Source: Syntrophomonadaceae bacterium
GTDB taxonomy: Bacteria > Bacillota > Dethiobacteria > DTU022
Length of the DNA stretch: 23,095 bases
Assembly: GCA_003552365.1 (NCBI GenBank)
Contig: PUKR01000128.1
Location: 1 to 23,095 of the forward strand
Direction: 5' to 3'
This document shows positions 7,958-15,574 of this stretch, piece after piece (position 1 is the first letter of the stretch; every line of letters starts with the position of its first letter). Below the pieces are notes generated by a model, which was not told where the DNA came from, did no database searches, and worked only from the letters and a program-made list of their open reading frames with translations. The translations under genes were made by a program, and so were the position numbers.

Positions 7958-8385
7958 GTGCAAACTACGAACCGAACATTGTAGCTTTTCTTTGTAACTG
8001 GTGCTCCTATGCGGGAGCAGACCTGGCTGGAACCAGCAGGGTTCAGTATCCACCCAACATCCAGGTCATCCGGGTGATGTGTACCGGGCGTGTTAATCCT
8101 CTCTATGTAATGAATGCTCTCCAACAGGGAGCGGACGGAGTGCTTGTTTCCGGTTGCCATCCGGGAGATTGCCACTACATGGAAGGGAACTACTATGCCA
8201 GGCGCCGCCTGGGGATGCTCAAGGACTTACTAGAGTTTGTAGGGGTGGATCCCCGGCGCTTTCATATGAGCTGGGTATCAGCTTCTGAAGGTCATAAGTG
8301 GAAAGAAGTCGTAGAAAAAACAGTTGAAGACGCTAAGGAAGCCGGGCCTTTCGAAGGGTTTAGGCGCCGGCAGATCGACTGGTAG
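7954..8385 (+). CDS. mvhD: MvhD/FlxD-like [2Fe-2S] protein (methyl-viologen hydrogenase delta subunit family)
   Basis: MvhD-family proteins link HdrA to its electron-donating enzyme through a [2Fe-2S] cluster. The product is 143 residues, the usual size. Characteristic cysteines are C14 and C17 (CNWC), C43 (MCTGRV), C68 and C73 (GCHPGDCHY). The start ATG overlaps the hdrA stop (ATGA at 7954-7957), indicating coupled translation and a stoichiometric partner. No hydrogenase large or small subunit (MvhA, MvhG) follows. Instead come three FlxC/B/A-like genes, so by context this is the FlxD form that takes electrons from an NAD(P)H-dependent module. Confidence 0.93.
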   Translation: MSANYEPNIVAFLCNWCSYAGADLAGTSRVQYPPNIQVIRVMCTGRVNPLYVMNALQQGADGVLVSGCHPGDCHYMEGNYYARRRLGMLKDLLEFVGVDPRRFHMSWVSASEGHKWKEVVEKTVEDAKEAGPFEGFRRRQIDW

Positions 8386-8402
8386 GAGGGGTTTTAATCA
8401 AG

Positions 8403-9383
8403 ATGGATCTGGATAAATTACGCAAAACAGCAGCGGAGGTGGTAGCCCGGGAAGATGTCAGGTACCTCCTGGGCTGGAAAAAGGGTACTTTTGGTTACCG
8501 GATAGCGCCCGGTTTCGTTGAAGATGCCGAAAGTGCTGCAGAGTTGATTTTTTCACCCCTCTGCACTGCTAACCTGGCTACGTACCTGACCCTGACGGAA
8601 AAACCACCGCTACCCCGGGGCCAGGAACCTGACGATCGTAAAGTAGCGGTAATGGTTAAAGGTTGCGATAGCCGGGCAGTAACTCAACTGTTGATTGAAA
8701 AAGGGATTGAACGCGAGAGCGTGGTTATAATCGGATGCCCCTGTCCGGGGGTGGTCGATCATGAACTCCTGGCCGAAAAATATCCCGAAACTGAGGAAAC
8801 GGCCGAACTTAAATGGAGTGATAAAGGGTTTTTGTTATTACAGAATGGAGAGGAAACTGAAATAGCCAGGGATGAACTCCTGGCGGAAAAATGCCGGCTT
8901 TGCCGTTACCCCAACCCGGTTGTAAGTGATATCATGGTTGGGGAACCGGTTGAAACATGGGAACCGGATGATGATCAAGGTGTAGCTGAAGTGGAAGGCA
9001 AGAATGCAGAAGTTCGCTGGGAGTACTGGCAGGAGCAGTTCAGCAATTGTTTGCGGTGCTACAGCTGTAGGAATGTTTGTCCACTTTGTTACTGTGAAGA
9101 TTGTATTCTTGATCGGTTAAACCCGACCTGGATATACCGTTCGGTCAACTTTTCCGAGAATACAGCTTTCAACCTGGCCCGGGCATTTCACCTGGCCGGC
9201 CGTTGTATTGAATGTGGAGAATGTGAGCGGGTATGCCCGGCAAATATTCCTCTGGGTAAGTTAAATCGCAAGCTGGCCAGGGAGGTTCGTGAGAAGTACG
9301 GTTTTGAACCCGGGGTTGACCCTGAAGCGGAACCATTCCAGGCCAGTTACAAACCTGACGATCCAGAGGAATTTATACTGTAG
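8403..9383 (+). CDS. 4Fe-4S dicluster protein, FlxC-like / FrhB-FdhB-related
   Basis: The product is 326 residues. The N-terminal half carries family motifs seen in FrhB/FdhB-related proteins (SPLC near 51, KGCDSR near 87, GCPCPG near 111, CRLC near 164). The C-terminal half has a Cys-rich cluster at 216-234 (CLRCYSCRNVCPLC followed by CEDC) and a [4Fe-4S] motif at 268-278 (CIECGECERVC). ATG 8403 follows AGGAGGGG with an 11-nt gap, 17 nt after mvhD. The gene order hdrA-D-C-B-A mirrors the flxABCD-hdrABC order known from Desulfovibrio, which is why I call it FlxC-like. It probably shuttles electrons inside the Flx/Hdr complex. The exact subunit name is inferred from position. Confidence 0.8.
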   Translation: MDLDKLRKTAAEVVAREDVRYLLGWKKGTFGYRIAPGFVEDAESAAELIFSPLCTANLATYLTLTEKPPLPRGQEPDDRKVAVMVKGCDSRAVTQLLIEKGIERESVVIIGCPCPGVVDHELLAEKYPETEETAELKWSDKGFLLLQNGEETEIARDELLAEKCRLCRYPNPVVSDIMVGEPVETWEPDDDQGVAEVEGKNAEVRWEYWQEQFSNCLRCYSCRNVCPLCYCEDCILDRLNPTWIYRSVNFSENTAFNLARAFHLAGRCIECGECERVCPANIPLGKLNRKLAREVREKYGFEPGVDPEAEPFQASYKPDDPEEFIL

Positions 9384-9394
9384 AGGTGGGTGAT

Positions 9395-10408
9395 ATGTCA
9401 GCGATGCTGTTGAATAAAGAGAAATGGTCCGATTTTGTCGGGATGTTGGCCGGTAAAAACCTATGGGCACCACGGGAAAGTGATGAAGGCTTACGCTTTG
9501 TACCGGTAGCCGAAGGCGAAGTGCCGACCCTGGATTATAACAACACCCGGGTACCGCCTAAGGAAGCTGTTTTTCCGCAAACGGAAACATTATTTAAATT
9601 TAAGGTTGGCGGAAAAGACCTGGAAGAACCCAGGCCGGACCAGGACGCCGTTCTATTGGGAGTGAGGCCCTGTGACGCAAGGGCTATGCATATAATTGAT
9701 GAACTTTTTAGCTGGGATGAAGATGACCCCTACTACTTAAAGCGTCGTGAAAAAACTGTTCTGGTAGGGCTTGCCTGTAATGAACCCGGCTTGAATTGCT
9801 TTTGTACTTCAGTAGGAGGAGGACCTGTATCAACCGAAGGACTGGATTTGTTAATGGTTGATCTGGGGGAAAAATACCTGTTGGAAGAAGTTACTGAAAA
9901 AGGAAGCGCTTTAATTGATGAAGTAAAGGAGCTTCTTGAAGAGGCCGACGATAATAGTTCCAAACAGAAGGATAAGCTGGCCGATGAAGCTGCAGGGAAA
10001 ATTAAACGCAGTATAGAAACCGAAGGCATTCCGGCCGGACTTCCCGGGTTATGGGAAGATGAATTGTGGCAGCGGGTATCAGCTTCTTGTATCGGCTGCG
10101 GAACCTGTACTTTCCTATGTCCGACATGCCATTGTTTTGATATACAGGACGAGACAGAAGGTTTTGAAGCGAGGCGGTGCCGGATGTGGGATTCCTGCAT
10201 GTTTAGAGAATATACCCTGCATACATCTGGGCACAACCCCAGGCCAACCCGTAGCGAACGAACCAGGAACCGGATAAACCATAAGTACAGTTATTATGTT
10301 GATAAGTTTGAGGTTATTGCCTGTGTAGGATGCGGCCGCTGTATAAACCTCTGTCCTGTAAATATTGATATCTTGGACATATTGGGGCAGGTGAAGGAGG
10401 AAATATGA
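9395..10408 (+). CDS. 4Fe-4S dicluster protein, FlxB / AsrA / sulfhydrogenase-beta-like
   Basis: The product is 337 residues. The N-terminal region has the AsrA/sulfhydrogenase beta-type motif GVRPCDARAMHIIDE and then GLACNEPGLNCFCTSVGGGP. Near residues 160-205 is a charged, helical, Glu/Lys-rich stretch. Two [4Fe-4S] motifs follow: CIGCGTCTFLCPTCHC at about 232-247 and CVGCGRCINLCP at about 313-324. ATG 9395 is preferred, 6 nt after GAGGTG; the in-frame GTG at 9386 lies inside that ribosome binding site. The stop overlaps the next start (ATGA, 10405-10408). It probably forms, with the following FAD/NAD-binding subunit, the electron-input half of the complex, as AsrA with AsrB does. Confidence 0.85.
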   Translation: MSAMLLNKEKWSDFVGMLAGKNLWAPRESDEGLRFVPVAEGEVPTLDYNNTRVPPKEAVFPQTETLFKFKVGGKDLEEPRPDQDAVLLGVRPCDARAMHIIDELFSWDEDDPYYLKRREKTVLVGLACNEPGLNCFCTSVGGGPVSTEGLDLLMVDLGEKYLLEEVTEKGSALIDEVKELLEEADDNSSKQKDKLADEAAGKIKRSIETEGIPAGLPGLWEDELWQRVSASCIGCGTCTFLCPTCHCFDIQDETEGFEARRCRMWDSCMFREYTLHTSGHNPRPTRSERTRNRINHKYSYYVDKFEVIACVGCGRCINLCPVNIDILDILGQVKEEI

Positions 10409-11253
10409 TAAATAAAGAAAACCCTTATATACCCTATAATGCCACTGTTGAAGATACCTGGTACGAGACCGGCGGAGAAAGGGCGATTAAAACTTTCAAG
10501 GTAGTATTTGATGATGAAAATATTCGTAAAAGCTGGGAACACTTTCCCGGACAGTGCGCCATGATCGGAGTATTGGGTGTCGGGGAAAGTATGATTTCTA
10601 TTTCTTGTTCTCCGACAGAAGGAGAATTCCTGCGTTTTTCAGTGATGCGCATGGGTAAAGTTACCCAGGCCCTGCATCAGCTCGAGCCCGGAGATAAAAT
10701 GACAGTCAGGGGCCCTTACGGGAACAAGTTCCCACTCGATCAATGGCAGGGCAAGCATATCCTGACCATTGGAGGGGGCATCGGGCAAGCTCCAATGCGT
10801 CCGGTAGTCGAATATGTTAAGTCTAATTACGATAATTACGGCGGCCTGACTATGATTTACGGGGCCCGGACTTCGGGTGACCTTTGCTTCAAAGAGGAAT
10901 TCGAGGAAATGAGCAAAGATGATCAACTTTCCTGCCACCTGACTATTGATATTGAAGAAGAACAATGGGATCACAATGTTGGTTTTGTTCCTCAAATCTT
11001 GATGGATTTGAACCCATCTCCGGAAAATACTATCGCTGTTACCTGCGGCCCGCCGATTATGATCCGTTTTGTGCTGGAAAACTTGAAAAAGCTGGGGTTT
11101 GAAGATGATCAAATTTATACCACGCTTGAGAACAGAATGAAATGCGGTATCGGCAAATGCGGTCGTTGTAATGCAGGGAATATGTATGTCTGTAAAGACG
11201 GTCCGGTTTTTAGTTACGCCGCCCTAAAAGAGGTCCCGGAGGCTTTTGCTTAA
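10405..11253 (+). CDS. FAD/NAD(P)-binding oxidoreductase, FlxA / AsrB-like (ferredoxin-NADP reductase fold)
   Basis: The product is 282 residues with a ferredoxin-NAD(P) reductase fold. The FAD region contains RFSVMRMGKVTQALHQL and the loop VRGPYGNKFP. The nucleotide-binding region has GGGIGQAPMRPVVEY and CGPPIMIRFVLENL. The C-terminal [2Fe-2S] motif has Cys 247, 252, 255 and 263 (CGIGKCGRCNAG then YVCKDGP). Relatives are AsrB, sulfhydrogenase gamma, PyrK and FlxA. In this operon it is the likely NADH or NADPH docking subunit that exchanges electrons with the Fe-S chain towards MvhD/FlxD and HdrA. It is the last gene of the operon. Which nucleotide it uses cannot be read from the sequence. 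Confidence 0.88.
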   Translation: MINKENPYIPYNATVEDTWYETGGERAIKTFKVVFDDENIRKSWEHFPGQCAMIGVLGVGESMISISCSPTEGEFLRFSVMRMGKVTQALHQLEPGDKMTVRGPYGNKFPLDQWQGKHILTIGGGIGQAPMRPVVEYVKSNYDNYGGLTMIYGARTSGDLCFKEEFEEMSKDDQLSCHLTIDIEEEQWDHNVGFVPQILMDLNPSPENTIAVTCGPPIMIRFVLENLKKLGFEDDQIYTTLENRMKCGIGKCGRCNAGNMYVCKDGPVFSYAALKEVPEAFA

Positions 11254-11397
11254 AATATCGAATAGTCTTGTGGAAACTTTATTTTGACCGTTTTAATCAG
11301 CAGTTAGGTTTAAAGTGCGAACTTAATACTTAATTTCTGCATAGCAGTTTTACGTACTGCTCGGAAAAAATATTTGTTCGCAGATGTTGATTTATAT

Positions 11398-11435
11398 GAG
11401 GGGCACTGTTCCTAAAGGAGCGAGGGCCTCTTTTT
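11398..11435 (+). terminator. Probable rho-independent terminator of the Hdr/Etf/Flx operon
   Basis: GAGG (11398-11401) pairs with CCTC (11427-11430), with an inner stem GTTCC-TAAA-GGAGC and an internal loop. TTTTT follows directly at 11431-11435. The stem is imperfect but GC-rich. Confidence 0.6.
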
Positions 11436-11491
11436 CATTACGAACATCTATCGGACGATAAAACAACCCCGGATTAATTTCCCCTGTTTCC

Positions 11492-11520
11492 TTGTTAGGC
11501 TGCTCGTTATATGCTAAGAT
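11492..11520 (+). promoter_or_regulatory. Promoter of the rseC-like gene
   Basis: A -35 box TTGTTA (11492-11497), a 17-bp spacer and a -10 box TAAGAT (11515-11520) fit a sigma-A type promoter, about 56 bp before the ATG. The -10 matches consensus at four of six positions. Confidence 0.5.
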
Positions 11521-11576
11521 ACACTACATAAAAGATGTTGGCTGGAAAGGCTGCAATAGGAGGCAAAACATAAGTT

Positions 11577-12032
11577 ATGGAACAGTACGGCCTTGTAGTA
11601 GAAAATAAAGGTGAAACAGCTACTGTAAACCTGCAGAAACATCTTGCCTGTGAAAAATGCGGCCGGTGCGGCATATTAAGCGGTTCGGGTAAACGCGATG
11701 CAATGATAGAAGCGCAAAACCCGATTAATGCTAAACCCGGCCAAAGAGTATTACTGGAAACTGATTATCGTACGATGCTGTTTGTTTCTTTTATGCTATA
11801 CCTGGTTCCTTTGGGGGGCTTACTGGTCGGCATTTTTTCCTGGTTAGCCCTTGCAGATAATTTTGGGTTTACAGGCGACCAGGAACTTATTGCGATTGGA
11901 ATCGGTTTTATATTCATGGTAGTTATTTTTCTGCTGATCCGCAGTTGGGATCGCAAGGTAAAAGGCAACCCGTATTATCAACCGGTAATCACCGAATTAA
12001 TTAGCGAAGCAGAAGAAGGGCCTACTGATTGA
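11577..12032 (+). CDS. RseC/MucC family (SoxR-reducing system) membrane protein
   Basis: The product is 151 residues. The N-terminal soluble part has the family Cys motif CEKCGRC (residues 25-31) before two membrane helices, roughly 65-92 (MLFVSFMLYLVPLGGLLVGIF) and 100-121 (LIAIGIGFIFMVVIFLLI). The tail is short and acidic. RseC proteins occur with Rnf/Rsx electron-transport complexes and with the SoxR-reducing system; their exact role is unsettled. Here the gene stands alone, behind its own promoter and between two terminators, directly after the large redox operon. ATG 11577 follows AGGAGG by 13 nt, a rather long spacing. Confidence 0.85.
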   Translation: MEQYGLVVENKGETATVNLQKHLACEKCGRCGILSGSGKRDAMIEAQNPINAKPGQRVLLETDYRTMLFVSFMLYLVPLGGLLVGIFSWLALADNFGFTGDQELIAIGIGFIFMVVIFLLIRSWDRKVKGNPYYQPVITELISEAEEGPTD

Positions 12033-12343
12033 TGGAGAAATCATAACCGGATCTTGTTATCAGTTTTTGCCTTTTCAGTATGCTTAGCTTGAACCCTGTG
12101 GGCCTGAAATAAAAAATATTTCAGCCTTAGTTTAATTTTATGCACTTAAGCCAAAAGCTTTGTAGCAGCCAGGACCAGCAGTAACAGGATAATCGGTAAT
12201 GATCTGTCTCAAGGCATTGCTTATAAGTACTGGTCTTTCGTGCTGTATTTTGGATGAGGGATGTTGTAATGGGCCGGAACCAGGCCAAAAAGCAGCATGG
12301 CCGGGTAGGCGCTAGGTAATTAAATATACCGGGAGGTAAGGCC
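12033..12343 (+). other. Intergenic region between rseC-like gene and asd
   Basis: The first 100 bases contain the terminator of the preceding gene. After that I see no convincing promoter, T-box or riboswitch. A possible 16-codon ORF (12269-12319, MGRNQAKKQHGRVGAR) preceded by GAGGG lies 24 nt before asd. The stretch 12281-12301 resembles one at 19939-19958. Confidence 0.5.
12104..12135 (+). terminator. Terminator after the rseC-like gene
   Basis: CTGAAATA (12104-12111) pairs perfectly with TATTTCAG (12117-12124) over a five-A loop, and a T-rich tract TTAGTTTAATTTT follows from 12127. The stem is AT-rich, so strength is uncertain. Confidence 0.55.
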
Positions 12344-13372
12344 ATGAAAAATAATTTAAATGTAGCTGTAGTGGGAGCAACCGGGATGGTCGGCCAAAAA
12401 ATGATTGAAGTTTTAATTGAGCGCAGTTTTCCATTTGCCGGGCTCAAACTTTTAGCATCTTCACGTTCTGCGGGGCAGGTAGTAAAGGTTAGGGAAAAAG
12501 AATACAAGGTAGAAGAACTCAGGCCTCAAGCTTTTGACGAAATTGATTATGCATTTTTTAGCGCCGGTGAAGAAATAAGCAAGGAAATTGCTCCGGAAGC
12601 AGCAAAACGGGGAACAGTAGTTATTGATAACAGCAATGCTTTTCGGATGGATTACGATGTACCCCTGGTAGTTCCGGAAGTAAATCCGGAAGCAGCTTTT
12701 AAGCACAATGGTATAATCGCCAACCCTAACTGTTCAACCATTCAGATGGTGGTAGTTTTACAGCCGCTGCAACAGGAAGCTATCATCAAAAGAGTGGTAG
12801 CCGCTACTTACCAGGCAGTTTCAGGTGCAGGCAGGGAAGCTGTTGATGAATTAAAAGGGCAGTGCCGTGATTATCTTGATGGAAAGCCGGTTTCAGCTGA
12901 ATATATTCCCCGCAAAGGTGCGCAGCGCAACTATCAAATTGCTTTTAACATGGTCCCCCAGCTGGATGTTTTTGTGGAAGACGGCTACTGTAAGGAAGAG
13001 ATTAAAATGGTTCAGGAAACAAGAAAAATTATGGATTTACCCGATTTACCGGTTACAGCAACCACGGTAAGGGTTCCGGTTATGAACGGGCATTCGATTG
13101 CGCTTAACGTGGAATTGAACCATAATTTACCTGCAGATAAAGCCAGGATGCTTTTAGAAGATACCCCGGGAATTAAAGTAATTGATAACCCGGAAAACCT
13201 GGAATACCCGATGCCCCTGGATGTCGACGGTTATGATTCTGTTTATGTTGGAAGAATACGTCCCGATCATTCTGTTAAACATGGACTTAATCTATGGGTA
13301 GTGGCAGACAATATCCGAAAGGGAGCAGCCACGAATTCTATTCAAATTGCCGAACTGTTAATTTCCGGTTAG
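12344..13372 (+). CDS. asd: Aspartate-semialdehyde dehydrogenase
   Basis: Asd reduces aspartyl phosphate to aspartate semialdehyde with NADPH, feeding lysine/diaminopimelate, threonine and methionine synthesis. The product is 342 residues, standard for the bacterial family. It opens with the nucleotide-binding motif VAVVGATGMVGQKM (7-20). The catalytic cysteine is C130 in NPNCSTIQ, and YQAVSGAGREAVDEL and later VPVMNGHS follow as in the family. ATG 12344 follows GGGAGGTAAGGCC. aroF lies 69 nt downstream in the same direction, so the two may share transcripts although they serve different pathways. Confidence 0.96.
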   Translation: MKNNLNVAVVGATGMVGQKMIEVLIERSFPFAGLKLLASSRSAGQVVKVREKEYKVEELRPQAFDEIDYAFFSAGEEISKEIAPEAAKRGTVVIDNSNAFRMDYDVPLVVPEVNPEAAFKHNGIIANPNCSTIQMVVVLQPLQQEAIIKRVVAATYQAVSGAGREAVDELKGQCRDYLDGKPVSAEYIPRKGAQRNYQIAFNMVPQLDVFVEDGYCKEEIKMVQETRKIMDLPDLPVTATTVRVPVMNGHSIALNVELNHNLPADKARMLLEDTPGIKVIDNPENLEYPMPLDVDGYDSVYVGRIRPDHSVKHGLNLWVVADNIRKGAATNSIQIAELLISG

Positions 13373-13441
13373 GCAGAAGCTATAAGTAAGAAATATGTTG
13401 TTTAGAATGTTTAAAGTAGAAAGGAAGGATGGTGTAGTCTT

Positions 13442-14455
13442 ATGATTGTTGTAATGAATCACGGAGCCGGGGAAGATGATGTGGCCAGGGTAACGGATAA
13501 ATTGAAGGATATGGGGTATGGTGTTCACCTGTCCAGCGGCGAAAACCGGACAATAATTGGTGTGATTGGCCAGAGACGGGAAGAGGCGGCGCAAACTCTC
13601 GAAGCTATGCCCGAGGTAGAACAGGTAGTTTTTGTTACCAGGCCTTTTAAACTGGCCGGACGTGAGTTTCACCCTGACGATACGGTAATTGATTTGGATA
13701 AAGCCAGTATCGGCGGAAATGAGTTGATATTTATGGCCGGACCCTGTGCGATTGAAGGAGAAGAGCAGCTATTGGAAGCGGCCAGGGCGGTTAAGGAGGC
13801 CGGGGCCAGGGTTTTTAGAGGCGGAGCTTTTAAACCCCGCACATCACCCTACAGCTTTCAAGGACTGGAGCGCGAAGGCTTGCAGTATTTAAACCAGGTG
13901 CGTGATGAAACCGGCTTATTGATTGTCACCGAGGTGATGGACCAGTTTACCGTTGGTGAAGTTGCAGAATGTGCGGATATAATCCAGGTGGGGGCACGTA
14001 ATATGCAAAACTATTACCTGCTCCGAGAGCTGGGTAAAATTCGCAAACCGGTTTTATTAAAAAGAGGCCTTTCCGCTACCATTGAAGAGTGGTTAATGGC
14101 TGCAGAATATATTTTAAACGGTGGTAATTACCAGGTTATCCTGTGCGAAAGGGGCATCCGCACTTTCGAACCCTATACCCGCAACACCCTTGATCTAAGC
14201 GCAGTTCCACTGGTGAAGCAGTTGAGCCACCTGCCTGTTATCATCGACCCCAGTCACGGGACCGGCCACTCAAACCTGGTTCCGGCGATGAGCAAAGCTG
14301 CCGTTGCTGCCGGGGCGGACGGTTTAATGATTGAAGTCCATCCCAATCCCCAGGAAGCTTTATCTGACGGGCCGCAATCTTTAACCCCGCAGCAGTTCAG
14401 GCAGTTGATTAACGAATTAAAGGGAGTGGCCCTCAGTGTCGGAAGGCTCATGTAA
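13442..14455 (+). CDS. aroF: 3-Deoxy-7-phosphoheptulonate (DAHP) synthase, type I-beta
   Basis: This enzyme condenses phosphoenolpyruvate and erythrose 4-phosphate, the first step of the shikimate pathway. The product is 337 residues. An N-terminal ferredoxin-like regulatory domain (about 1-70, beginning MIVVMNHGAGEDDVARV), as in Thermotoga-type I-beta enzymes, precedes the TIM barrel with FMAGPCAIEG, GGAFKPRTSPYSFQG, VGARNMQN, LLKRGLSAT and IIDPSHGTGH. The regulatory domain suggests feedback inhibition by tyrosine or phenylalanine, as known for that group. ATG 13442 follows AGGAAGGATGG. The 3' end overlaps tyrA by 20 nt. Confidence 0.95.
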   Translation: MIVVMNHGAGEDDVARVTDKLKDMGYGVHLSSGENRTIIGVIGQRREEAAQTLEAMPEVEQVVFVTRPFKLAGREFHPDDTVIDLDKASIGGNELIFMAGPCAIEGEEQLLEAARAVKEAGARVFRGGAFKPRTSPYSFQGLEREGLQYLNQVRDETGLLIVTEVMDQFTVGEVAECADIIQVGARNMQNYYLLRELGKIRKPVLLKRGLSATIEEWLMAAEYILNGGNYQVILCERGIRTFEPYTRNTLDLSAVPLVKQLSHLPVIIDPSHGTGHSNLVPAMSKAAVAAGADGLMIEVHPNPQEALSDGPQSLTPQQFRQLINELKGVALSVGRLM

Positions 14456-15563
14456 TAACGGTTATTTTTTTTCGAAAGCCGCGCTTTTAGGTACCGGTTT
14501 AATCGGTGGGAGTATCGGTATAGCCCTCCGGGAAAGGCGCCTGGTTGAAAAAATAGTAGGCTATGATAGTGATCGGCAAGCCTGTCTTGAAGCAGTCAGA
14601 AAGGGAGCTGCCGATACGGCAGCGGAGACTGCGATTGAAGCAGTGAAAGGTGCCGACCTGGTTATTTTGGCAGTTCCCGTATTGAGTACGGTAGTTTTAT
14701 TGGAAGAAATTTTGCCCGCACTTAAAAAGAATACCGTTGTCACAGATGTTGGAAGCAGTAAAGGCTGGATCATGGATGCTGTTGAAAAACTAATGCCCGG
14801 TTCAGCCTTTTTTATTGGCGGGCATCCGATGGCCGGGTCAGAGGAAAGCGGTATAAGCGGCGCAGAGCCGGCGCTTTTGGAAAATGCCATCTATGTTCTT
14901 ACTCCCCCACCCCATTTCCCCGAAGCCCTGCTTAAGAAAGTGCTAAATATGATAGAAGAGACAGGGGCACAACCGCTGGTGCTCGAGCCGGCCACTCATG
15001 ATCGGATTGTTGCCTTTGTTAGTCATCTTCCTCATATGACTGCTGCTGCCCTGGTTCAAAGCGTATCCGGCTCTGATGACATGGAACTGGTGCGCACCCT
15101 GGCTGCGGGTGGTTTTAGGGACAGCACCAGGATTGCCCTGGGCAATGCCAGGTTGTGGCGGGATATTTGTATCAGCAATCGACAAGCATTAATGGATGCG
15201 TTTAAAGCTTTTAGACGAAGCTTTGATTCTATACAAAAATACCTTGAGGAAAATAATGAAGAAGCAGTGGAAGAATATCTCCAGCAGGCCCGTGATTATC
15301 GCAAAAACATACCCCACCGCGGGAGGGGTATATTACCGGAACTATATGAAATTGTTGTCCTGGTGCGGGATACCCCCGGAGTAATCGGCCACCTGGCCGG
15401 TTTACTCGGCAATGCGGGAATTAATATTGACTCTATAGAAATTTTACATGTTCGGGAACTGGCCGGAGGCAGTATCAGGCTTGGCTTCAGAAAAAAAGAT
15501 CAACAGCAACAAGCGCTTAATCTTCTAAATGAAAAGGGCTTTGTCGCACACAGTAAAGAATAA
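14436..15563 (+). CDS. tyrA: Prephenate dehydrogenase with C-terminal ACT domain
   Basis: TyrA oxidatively decarboxylates prephenate to 4-hydroxyphenylpyruvate with NAD(P)+, the tyrosine branch after the shikimate pathway. The product is 375 residues. The N-terminal Rossmann motif LLGTGLIGGSIGIAL lies near 17-31; the catalytic-domain motif GGHPMAGSEESGI follows, then a helical domain (SHLPHMTAAALV), and an ACT domain from about 303 (YEIVVLVRDTPGVIGHLAGLL), which in such enzymes senses amino acids. The start is GTG 14436, inside the end of aroF, with AGGGAG 9 nt upstream; no later start keeps the Rossmann fold intact. The overlap suggests translational coupling to aroF. It converges on the rrf2 gene with 11 bp between stops. 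Confidence 0.95.
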   Translation: MSEGSCNNGYFFSKAALLGTGLIGGSIGIALRERRLVEKIVGYDSDRQACLEAVRKGAADTAAETAIEAVKGADLVILAVPVLSTVVLLEEILPALKKNTVVTDVGSSKGWIMDAVEKLMPGSAFFIGGHPMAGSEESGISGAEPALLENAIYVLTPPPHFPEALLKKVLNMIEETGAQPLVLEPATHDRIVAFVSHLPHMTAAALVQSVSGSDDMELVRTLAAGGFRDSTRIALGNARLWRDICISNRQALMDAFKAFRRSFDSIQKYLEENNEEAVEEYLQQARDYRKNIPHRGRGILPELYEIVVLVRDTPGVIGHLAGLLGNAGINIDSIEILHVRELAGGSIRLGFRKKDQQQQALNLLNEKGFVAHSKE

Positions 15564-15574
15564 AGGGAAAATAT

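Larger units (their letters stand above)
11254..11576 (+). other. Intergenic region between Flx operon and rseC-like gene
   Basis: The 323 bases contain no supported protein gene. They hold a small hairpin AGCAGT / ACTGCT (11343-11361) without a T-run, a terminator-like hairpin ending in TTTTT (11398-11435), a 7-bp inverted repeat that encloses that terminator (11382-11388 with 11443-11449), and a promoter for the next gene (11492-11520). Confidence 0.6.

Noticed and set aside
12127..12507. Minus-strand open frame of 126 codons upstream of and into asd
   Set aside because: It crosses the asd ribosome binding site and N-terminus; no recognisable domain and no start signal.
12033..13441. T-box or lysine riboswitch before asd or aroF
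   Set aside because: I looked for the T-box antiterminator core and for lysine-switch conserved stems and found neither; the gap before aroF is only 69 bases.
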